This document shows, one piece after another, positions 8,651-16,172 of a stretch of 25,035 nucleotides of DNA. Made by a program: the position numbers and the translations under genes. Position 1 is the first letter of the stretch. Every line of letters starts with the position of its first letter. Under the pieces are notes generated by a model, which searched no databases, was not told where the DNA came from, and was given only the letters and a program-made list of their open reading frames with translations. Source of the stretch: Bimuria novae-zelandiae CBS 107.79 (lineage: Eukaryota > Ascomycota > Dothideomycetes > Pleosporales > Didymosphaeriaceae); contig ML976782.1 of assembly GCA_010015655.1 (NCBI GenBank), forward strand, positions 5,697 to 30,731, in the 5' to 3' direction.

Positions 8651-9070
8651 CTCACAGAGTTAAAGCAGGGCTTGAGGATATTGTCAAGGAACGGCATCTC
8701 CGAGCTTTCTCACGCACAAGAGAATGCTGAACGCAGCTGGATAGAGTCCTCGGACGAAGAACACGCTGAACACGACTGGATGGAATCCTCGGACGAAGAA
8801 TTCTTAGAGAGTGACAGCGAATCTTACTACGACTCGGATGATGCGCTCACAGATAAAAGCGACTTCATCGACGACTCTGAAGACTTTGACGACTTGGATA
8901 ACTCCGATAGCGCATACGATCCCGCCGAATCCGATCACTCCAGTACATCTGATGATAGTGACACCTCTTCTGACTGGAGCGATGCCCACTCCACAACCAA
9001 TAGCGTGTATGACAAGTCTTTCAGGCCCCAAAAAAGCCTTTGGGATGTTAAGGAAGAGGTTAGGACGTAG
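8588..9070 (+). CDS. Acidic Asp/Ser-rich low-complexity protein, hypothetical
   Basis: An ORF of 160 residues from ATG 8588. Residues 1-45 derive from the tandem repeat and are Lys/Gln/Asn-rich. Two near-perfect copies of an 11-residue unit follow (SWIESSDEEHA and DWMESSDEEFL), then an Asp/Ser-dominated tail up to about residue 145. Such extremely acidic Ser-rich tails occur in nuclear and chromatin-associated proteins and can be casein-kinase-2 substrates, but composition alone does not give a function. The acidic part is more convincing than the start: the true N-terminus may lie in an upstream exon, and an overlapping +1 frame opens at 8479. There are no RIP stops. Confidence 0.45.
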   Translation: MANIKNKQKENKPSAQWQTSNLTELKQGLRILSRNGISELSHAQENAERSWIESSDEEHAEHDWMESSDEEFLESDSESYYDSDDALTDKSDFIDDSEDFDDLDNSDSAYDPAESDHSSTSDDSDTSSDWSDAHSTTNSVYDKSFRPQKSLWDVKEEVRT

Positions 9071-9232
9071 CTGGACATTACATTATGCAAACGGTACCTA
9101 TCACAGCGTCCGTTAAAGTCATTCTGCACCATTCCATCTGGTATCAACATAGAATGAAGCCTTTGATTTATTTATCCAATGAACCTGTGTTAAAGTAATC
9201 ACGTACATTCTGCTAACGAGAAAAACATTGTA

Positions 9233-9597
9233 ACGTCCATCCCTGCGTGCCGCATGGTGTAACGGGACGCTTGCGCTTCGGACCCTCAGTATCTCTCATA
9301 TGCATTCCAACGGAGCTCTGAGTAATGTATTTGCACTCTGCAAACAATGATCTCCTAGAGTATTAACGTCCGATAAGAATTACTGTAATAGTTTCCATGC
9401 TGCGTCAACGAAGCAATCAACAGCACGATCAACACAGCGGCAGCGTTTGTTGGAGGTAGTCAACCTAAGATGGAATCAGGTGCAGAGTGTTAATAAACTA
9501 ACCGTAGGGCTGTCAACATGTGAACGAGAGATTCGGAGGGTCCGAAGTCCGAACCTGTCCGGTCACACCGTGCGTCCCGGCACGCGGGAACGGACGT
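9233..9597. mobile_element. 365-bp MITE with long inverted repeats
   Basis: The left arm reads ACGTCCATCCCTGCGTGCCG and continues to CTTCGGACCCTC (about 9233-9286). The right arm in inverse is ACGTCCGTTCCCGCGTGCCG and ends with the same CTTCGGACCCTC. TA flanks both ends (9231-9232 and 9598-9599). The tip ACGTCC is shared with the outer element at 2430-6779, suggesting mobilisation by a related Tc1/mariner or pogo-type transposase. It encodes nothing. Confidence 0.8.
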
Positions 9598-9769
9598 TAT
9601 CATCAATTGTTAGGTCTACGTAACACAGCTCGTACTGTATCATCACCTCTTCTAAAGTGGTACCGACTTGAACGAGCGCGACGAGATATTTGGCTGGGTC
9701 CTCCGAAGCGATAGTGCGCCCTGTATTTCCGAAGCAGGAACCGGAAGCCAGGAAGTACGTTAACAGCAT
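9563..9769 (-). pseudogene. Unrecognised coding remnant cut by the MITE
   Basis: The minus-strand frame from ATG 9769 reads 57 protein-like codons (GNTGRTIASEDPAKYLVAL, then TTLEEVMIQYELCYVDL) up to the TA at 9598-9599. Beyond that it runs into MITE sequence. If the MITE and one TA are left out, the frame continues for about 11 codons at 9232 and below to a TGA. No domain is recognised, and no signal peptide is certain. It overlaps the next, plus-strand remnant by about 55 bp, so at most one may be real in the overlap. Confidence 0.3.
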
Positions 9770-9960
9770 TTCTCAAAAACCGCAAAACAACTCTGAATTT
9801 TGGTCTTTCATTTCCTGCTAAGCTTAAGAATTCGGATGGCAATAGCGAATATACTCGTCTTTCGGACCCAAATCGGCTTATCGAAGTGCTTTACAAGGAT
9901 GCTCCTTTCCCACTCACAGCGAGTCTCGGCGCCTTTCTAATAGCTACATATTATTCTTGA
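9715..9960 (+). pseudogene. Unrecognised coding remnant, C-terminal part
   Basis: A plus-strand register of 81 codons lies between a TAG at 9712-9714 and TGA at 9958-9960 and has no Met at its start. The second half is convincingly protein-like (DPNRLIEVLYKDAPFPLTAS, then LGAFLIATYYS). It looks like the last exon or broken end of a gene. No family is recognised. Confidence 0.3.
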
Positions 9961-10077
9961 ATTAGTTTTCTAAGATGGAAATTCTGCATCGTGGGAAACA
10001 CAAACTGGCAATTCGATTATAAAAACTATTTTTTATAAAGGAATCTTACTTTAAGAAGGCAAGCGTGCTTCTTATTA

Positions 10078-12204
10078 CCCTGCCGAGACAGTCAGTGCGC
10101 CGCGACACTAACGCGCCACCCCAACAGATGTAGCACCTCAACTTTGACGCGCCGCATCTCCACCAATATGGATCCGATTGAGGCTGCAATCATCGCTATC
10201 GACTCACGAGAACCTGGAGAAACTTTCTTATATAGAAAAATTGCAGAAGAATTTGGTGTTGTGCGGTTAACATTAACGCGCCGGCATAGACGCGCCATGT
10301 AGGCGCGTATATAGCTACTATAGACTCGCCAAAATCTTAACTAATAATAAAAATCTAAGCTCCTATAGTATATATAGCGTCTTACTTAGAAAGGTCTACC
10401 CCCTACGCGTTAGATAATCTAAAATTTTATATTAATTATTGCTAAAAAGGATATTTCTATATAATAGGTTAATCGCTTTATTAGGCGCCACCCTGACTCC
10501 CTAATCTCGCGATGGACGACTAGGCTAGATAGCAATCGCCACAACGCTAATTTAGGCGCAAGATATAGGCTTTACTTTAAGCTTCTATATAAGAAAATTA
10601 TAAAATATGACATAGAGCCTTAGTATACCTACAATATGGACGAAAAAGGCTTCCTACTCGGCATCACCGGCAGGTCAAAAAGGATCTTCGACAGGCCTAT
10701 ATATAAGAGTCGCCAAGTGAGGCAATCTATCTAGGATGGTAGTCGTGAGTGGATCTCGCTTATCGCATGTATATGCGCCAATGGATCTACTGTTAATCTA
10801 TTACTAATCTATCGATCTGACGCTGAGACTCTACAATCAAGCTAGGTTAAGGAAATTAACGTTAATTCTTATAAAGTCTTTATCACCTTATCAACCTCTG
10901 GATGGTTAAACAACGAGATAGGGCTTTAATAGCTAAAACAGGTGTTTAATCGCTGTACTAAGGAGAAGACTTAACAGTAATAGCAACTCTTAGTCCTTAA
11001 TAGGCATGGATCTCACGTTACTATAGATTTTATTAACTACTATGATTAGAAAAAGATCCTCTTTACGATATTTCCCCCTTACGCCACTTATACGCTGCAG
11101 CCTCTAGACGTCTGTGTGTTTAAGTTTCTTTTTGCCGCCTACTCCGACGAGCTCTCCGCATACCTGTATAGGAGTTAGGGGCTATTAACAATCGCTAAAA
11201 GAGACTTCTTTACACTATTCTAAAGGGCCTAGACAACGTTAGTTACGCCGTAATTAATTACTAAAGCTTTTAAGTATATAGATATCTCGCCGCTAGATCC
11301 TACACTAATCCTTAGTTAATTTAATAGAGATAAGTCTCTAGAATAAAGATCGCGTAAAAGCTCTACTTTAGTACTTAGCGCGTCTAATTAGCGCAAAATT
11401 AATTAGCTTTTAAAGGTTATTGTTAATATAGGGGGAGGTGATAAGGCCAAGAAGCTAAGTCGCACTATACACTTAATCTCTATACAGAAGCAGCTCCTAG
11501 AGCATGAGAATCAGGGGCTACGAGAAGCCCTTACAAACCAGAAACGGCGTTAAATAAAGGGCAGGACTCTACCTTTTAAGTAGCTAGATAAGTAGCATAG
11601 AGGATCTGTTTTCTGGTTACCTGCCCGCGTACAGAGGGCGCGCGATTCTCTCAGCCAATAAAAGGCTAAAAAGTAATAACTACAACTCTAGAAAAGTGAG
11701 CAGAGAGAGATCTAGATAGTAAATAGGCAGCTTAAAACTTGTCTATTATAAGAGAAGCGTATTACGCGTATAGTAGCCAGAAATACGCGCGCTAAGAAGA
11801 AAGCTAATTAGGCTACTAAGTAACGCCTCTATTAACAGGCTCGCAAGGCTTAACAACAACTTTAAAAACGTCTTAAAATTACTAAAAAGGGAAGCTAGAA
11901 TGCTTTAAAAGCTACTTATATAATTACAAAGAGGAAGAAGCCTACGCCGGCATCTATACGCGTTAATATAGTAATATCTACGCTATTAGCGCCAGCATCG
12001 TGCAGTGGCTAAATAATTAAAATACTAAGTAGATATCTATAATTTAACTAGCTAGTAATCTTCTATAGCTCTATAAAATCTTAACTCTAGAAAATTTCGC
12101 GATAAAAGCTTTTATGTAAAACTCTACAGCCTCATGTTGCTGGCTGCGGTGCTGGTGTTGGGGTGGCGCGTTAGTGTCGCGGCGCACTAACTGTCTCGGC
12201 AGGG
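10078..12204 (+). mobile_element. Fot1/pogo-like DNA transposon, RIP-degraded
   Basis: The 2127-bp element has nearly perfect inverted repeats of about 49 bp: CCCTGCCGAGACAGTCAGTG at the left and the inverted CCCTGCCGAGACAGTTAGTG at the right. TA flanks both ends (10076-10077 and 12205-12206). Its single gene fills the interior. The interior is very AT/TpA-rich and full of TAG/TAA codons, while the arms stay GC-rich. It abuts the next transposon with only about 10 bp between them. Confidence 0.9.
10168..12174 (+). pseudogene. Fot1/pogo transposase (DD35D), RIP-inactivated
   Basis: ATG 10168 starts MDPIEAAIIAIDSREPGE, followed by RKIAEEFGVVRLTLTRRHR. This is the psq-type helix-turn-helix found at the start of fungal pogo-like transposases. 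The register is kept over 669 codons to TAG 12172-12174, inside the right inverted repeat. The DDE_1 domain shows D158 in YNMDEKGF, position 278 in VLNRHGSHVT and D314 in YTLQPLDVCVFK, a DD35D spacing. Position 278 is Asn where the family has Asp. Many TAG and TAA stops (TGG or CAA/CAG origin) interrupt it, starting just after the N-terminal domain. The C-terminal 300 residues are Lys/Arg/Gln-rich. Confidence 0.85.
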
Positions 12205-12676
12205 TATAGCTTATAACGCTTTGCAAAAGACCGTCCCGACCCACTTGGGGCGAGTTTCTGAGTGGCTGTACGCTTTTTAGGTAATCGCTTCCCCGCTTTC
12301 ATCGCCCTACACCTAAAATTATATGAGAGACGATGTAATACAGGAAAATCAACTTTCTACAAGGTGTATAAAGGCAGTCAGTTGCCGTGTAGTGAATGTA
12401 TCATGCCGAGTACCCGTAAAAGGAAGGCAAAACAGGTGTTTAACGCTGGCCGCAACCCTCTAAGGAAGCGCAGGGCGCCAAAAAAAGCCCTATCGACGAG
12501 GGCACCCCTGGCCGTCGTACGATTTGCTGGCATAGAGAAGGAAGGACCTACAGAGGAGGAATAACCTCTGCCAGAGGGCGTTAACGACGACGACTTTCAT
12601 ATATACGTTAATGATTACCCTAAGGACGAAAAACCTTAGTTAGCTTAGAGGCCTACGTCGCCAGAGAAAGAGCATT

Positions 12677-12697
12677 CGCGTAATAGGGGGGTATTTA
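12677..12697 (+). repeat. CGCGTAATA-G6-TATTTA motif, first
   Basis: First of three near-identical motifs within the accessory gene of copy 2. It encodes SRNRGVF in the gene's register. Confidence 0.6.
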
Positions 12698-12775
12698 ATA
12701 ATAATAAGCAGGCTTTAATTTTTGGCAAAGTTAACGCGCTAACGCCGCTACTAGAGATTAATAATAATAGCTAAA

Positions 12776-12796
12776 CGTGTAATAAGGGGGTATTTA
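12776..12796 (+). repeat. CGTGTAATAA-G5-TATTTA motif, second
   Basis: Second motif, encoding TCNKGVF, 99 bp after the first. Confidence 0.6.
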
Positions 12797-13195
12797 ACAA
12801 ATTACTAGAATTATATAAAGTTAAGCTATATATTACCTGCTACTAGCGCGCGTTCCTACGCAAGGAGGAAGTTAAAACTAATTTTAACACTAAAATAAGA
12901 ATACGTATATACTTCTACGCAGAGCTCTAGCAGTAGGTAGACGATATTATATAAGACCTCTTAAAGTTAACTCCCCCTATTAAAACTACAGTAAAAAACT
13001 TAACCGTAGTTATATATATACTACGGATACCTAAGCGATAGAGACTTGCGTAGTCTCTTAAACGTAGTAATAGTATTACCTTTATATAGGTCGTCGAGCG
13101 CGCGTATAAGTTAAAGGAGGAGTCTATTACTAAGATAACTTACGTTAACTTTAATTTAACGCTATTAAAGTTAAAAACTAGCTAAAATAATTAGA

Positions 13196-13216
13196 CGCGT
13201 AATAGGGGGGTATTTA
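13196..13216 (+). repeat. CGCGTAATA-G6-TATTTA motif, third
   Basis: Third motif, encoding TRNRGVF, at the position homologous to 3937-3957 of copy 1. Confidence 0.6.
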
Positions 13217-14456
13217 GCTCGCAGAGCTCTTAGAGCTCTCCGCTATAACTTACTATAACTTAGCGCTAGTTATATAACCTGCTAGAAGTTTTCGCACATA
13301 CTACCGTTAGCGAGGGTCCTATAGTTACTATACGTGATTAATGGCGATGCTAGGATACCTATTATAGTAACTATCTATACGTGTGCTGGGTTAAACGTAC
13401 GCCTAGGTAACCTAATTATTTTAAGAACTATTACCTGGCAAGCAGTACTATAGTGGCGGCATAGGCGCGCGATATAACAAAGGGCAGGTGTATAGTCAAC
13501 AAGCCACATAATAATATACGCCTGAGTCTCTCGCTGGCCAGAGAGAGGTCTGCAAAGGAGAAGGCGTCGCAGAAATCAGCCAAAAAAGGTGCCAGATCCA
13601 AGCTTAATATAAACAACTTTATAAAGGTTATCGCCGCTAGCTCTCTCTCTATAAGCTAGTTAGCATAGAGTTAAATTATTAGCTAGTAGCAATAGGTTAA
13701 GACGCCGTCTATAACCTTAAGGAGCTCTTTAACGTTAGCATAGCAAGACTTAACTTATAAAAACATAGTAGAGCTTGCCTATTAAACTTGGCACTTCTTT
13801 AACTAGTAGAGAGACTAAGCACTGGCTAGAGAGCTATTTAAAGTTAATTAAGTATTTAATAACGTTGTTTAACGGGGGCAAATTAATCTTAATATGCTAA
13901 TAGATCCGTCTAACGCGGGGATACCGTACGCCGTATAGGAGTAGTATTTTATATTACTAGTACCGTTGCTCCTCCGCCTCCGCAGGATGGCGATTCGGTG
14001 GCGATCTGGGTATAATAGACTTACAGAGAGCGATGAGGAGGGTGCCGCAAACGTATATAAAGAGGATTAAGAGCGTAAACAGCGTAAGAGGTTACGTAGA
14101 GAGAGAGATAATTCAGTGTAGAGAGCTAGCAATATTAGTAGAGAGGTTCTGTACACTACGCACAGGCCATTTTCTAATTAAAATTTAACTAAGTCCACGC
14201 GTACGCGCGCCTGTCTAGTAATAAAGTTACTTATAGAGGCGCTAAGACCTGCTAAAAACACTATACTTTATCCACGCTAATAATATCTTTCCTTTTATAA
14301 CTCTTTACCCATAATAGATATCGCAAAACAGATAATATTAATTAATTTAGCGATATTAGTTACACCTTCTCTAGCTATTAAAGCTAAAGTTTTAGATAAT
14401 AGCGAGCGACTTTTAGCGACCTCCGCGATATTATTATAGATACTAATCCTTTAGTA

Positions 14457-15554
14457 TTATGCCTTATCTAGCACCTACAGCACCTACCTATAGAACTTAA
14501 AGAATCCTTGCGCGGATTCCGCCTAATTATAGTATACGTTCTATACTACCTCCTCTAAGAAGTAGGTAAAATCCTTATACGTATAAGCGCGTTCGTAGTG
14601 CTTTTTTATCTAGTTTTTTAACGCCTTAAAGGTCTGCTTAATCAGGTTAAAATCTAGCAAGTATAGCAGTAAATATTTAAGTATAACGCCCGCCTCCGCG
14701 CATAATAAGACAATCTTTTCTAACCTATAGATAGAGGCATTATTAAGGACTATTACTAATTATTTACCTGGCTAAGGATTGTAATAAGGGAGTACTTTAT
14801 TCGCTAAAAACTCCTCTATTAAATCTGCGGTGATTGCTCCTTAGTATAAGACATAATTAACGTAACTATCTATATCTATAGTAGGGAGCAAGCTCCACCT
14901 CTCCGTGCGTTGCGCTAAGTATTATACGTCTGCCAGCGTGTTTACAGGTGACTAGGCATACTTTCTATCGCTGGTTCTCTTATTGCAGGCGCTTTCGTCG
15001 AGGCAAACGACTTGCTCTGGTTTATATATTTGTTGGCAGCGTGCACGAAACACCTAACAGAGGCCTTTATAGCGCTCCCTAGCAGCTTTTAACGCAGCTT
15101 TTCGACTCCACCTTATGCCAGCGAGAAATCTCGTGATAGTGGCTACTAACACCTATAAGTCAAAGTCGTCGCACAAGAAGGCCTGCATCTCATCGAGATA
15201 TGCCGTAGGTTTGCCCCGTAGGAACTCTAACAGGGCGTCTTTATAGCATTAACGCAGCGATAGTGGCTAACTAATTTTAATATATCGCGGAGGGTATAGC
15301 TAACTAAACGCTTCTAGATTAAGTTAGTATTTCTACATAGTTTTAGTGTTAACTCTAAGAGATCTGTAAATCTCGTAGTTTTTTTGCCCTACCTTTATGC
15401 GCTTAATAATTGCCTGCACTATTAACGCCTGCAGTCTATAGCCTATAGGCCTCTTAGGATTAATTAGTATACCGTATAGAACTCTAGTAATAAGAAAAGT
15501 TAGTGTAATTTCCTTAATTACATCGTCTCTCATATAATTTTGTATGAGCGACAA
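14457..15554 (-). pseudogene. Tc1/IS630-family DD34E transposase, copy 2, RIP-inactivated
   Basis: The register runs from ATG 15554 (inside the right inverted arm) to TAA 14457-14459, 366 codons without net frameshift. The first 73 residues are open. TAG codons then become frequent. It aligns with the copy 1 transposase through RGKPTAYLDEMQAFL, EQVVCLDESACNKRT (D186), VIVLNNASIY (position 271) and FNLIKQTFKALKN (position 306). The expected D-D-E triad reads D-N-K: the second Asp is Asn, as in copy 1, and the Glu is Lys, a further G-to-A change. The spacing of 34 residues is preserved. It is convergent with the accessory gene, with about 335 bp between the two stops. Confidence 0.8.
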
Positions 15555-15623
15555 TGAAAGTGGGGAAGCGATTACCTAACAAGCGCCCAGAGTGGGTCGG
15601 GACGGTCTTTTGCAAAGCACTGA

Positions 15624-15865
15624 TAACCCACGTTGATCTGCGCGATATAAGTGGAGTTAGCCGAAAAATCGCTTAACTAAATGTGCAAATTAGAATCCAG
15701 GAATTAGGAAAACGGAAAGTGGAAACGGGAAACGGAAAACAGGAAACAGGGAACTAAAAACCAAAATTATTCATCGCAAATAGTAGAATAAAGTTGCACT
15801 AAGTCTATTACAGCAGCAATGCACATATATTTCTAGTGCAATACCGTAATCTTTAGCTTGTAATC
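15624..15865. other. Leader region of the disrupted MADS-like gene, with purine-rich repeat
   Basis: No gene lies here. Bases 15697-15752 form an imperfect purine-rich run of GGAAAC/GGAAAA units. The interval must hold the promoter of the gene starting at 15866, but no defined element was recognised. Confidence 0.4.
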
Positions 15866-15886
15866 ATGTCGTGTCAACAGCAATCA

Positions 15887-15901
15887 CGCATCTTAGCGTC
15901 G
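15887..15901 (+). repeat. Target-site duplication of the LINE, left copy
   Basis: CGCATCTTAGCGTCG is identical to 21808-21822. It lies inside codons 8-12 of the MADS-like gene. Confidence 0.9.
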
Positions 15902-15918
15902 TAGTAGTAGTAGTAGTA
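15901..15918 (-). repeat. (TAC)6 tail of the LINE
   Basis: Six trinucleotide units form the sense 3' terminus of the LINE. The first G overlaps the target duplication. Confidence 0.85.
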
Positions 15919-16172
15919 TTAATTATCGTCTAGGAACGTAAAGTTCAAGCCTCCTATAGGGCATGGGGACGCGCCGAGCAGCTGCTTTGGGGCTAGCCAA
16001 AGTAGTGAAGGCGTTTCTTGCTATAAAGCTATTACCGTCTCTTGCAGTGGCTCGTGAGAGTCCGCCCCCCTCCATGCGGGGGCTAAATCCTTGTCTTCTT
16101 GCCTATAGGCTGAGGTGTCTGGGTTTATCTATTATACATGTAGTCTAATAATAAGAGTAGAGTAGGAGCAGC

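Larger units (their letters stand above)
12403..14121 (+). pseudogene. Accessory gene of the two-gene transposon, copy 2
   Basis: ATG 12403 (MPSTRKRKAKQVFNAG) aligns with the start of copy 1 (MPETRRRRKATQVFDAG). The register is held for 573 codons to TAG 14119-14121 despite many RIP stops. Shared landmarks are the basic N-terminus, the WRC...CWVKRTPR segment of the Cys/His cluster, the ARERSAKEKA helix, and the C-terminal MLIDPSNAGIPYAV followed by LLVPLLLRLRRMAIRWRSGY. In this copy one cluster Cys and His residues read Tyr, a RIP change of TGT and CAC. The N-terminal half has an extra segment with two additional copies of a G-run motif. Function is unknown. Conservation over such divergence argues that the protein mattered to the element. 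Confidence 0.65.
12213..15623. mobile_element. Two-gene Tc1/IS630-type (DD34E) transposon, copy 2
   Basis: Long inverted arms lie at about 12213-12340 and 15518-15623. They share GCTTTGCAAAAGACCGTCCC, GACCCACT, AGGTAATCGCTTCCCC and TATATGAGAGACGATGTAAT; the left arm has a small insertion. The right end is followed by TA at 15624-15625. The left tip is mutated, so its first base is uncertain by a few bp. The tip TCAGTG and the GACCCAC box correspond to TCGGTG and GACCCAC of copy 1, so both belong to one superfamily branch. The interior has the accessory gene on plus and the transposase on minus, tail to tail, exactly as in copy 1, and is heavily RIP-degraded. Confidence 0.85.

Noticed and set aside
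8804..9116. Overlapping ORFs on both strands of the acidic region (Thr/Pro-rich plus frame, Val/Ile-rich minus frame)
   Set aside because: They are mirror images of the GAC/GAT/TCC-rich codons of the acidic ORF, and their compositions are fully explained by it.
15901..15918. Short trinucleotide array considered as an independent microsatellite or CRISPR-like repeat
   Set aside because: It is the retrotransposon tail adjoining the target duplication. There are no spacers.
15963..16148. Plus-strand ORF in the LINE 3' region
   Set aside because: It is antisense to the LINE 3' UTR and ORF2 end, with no features.
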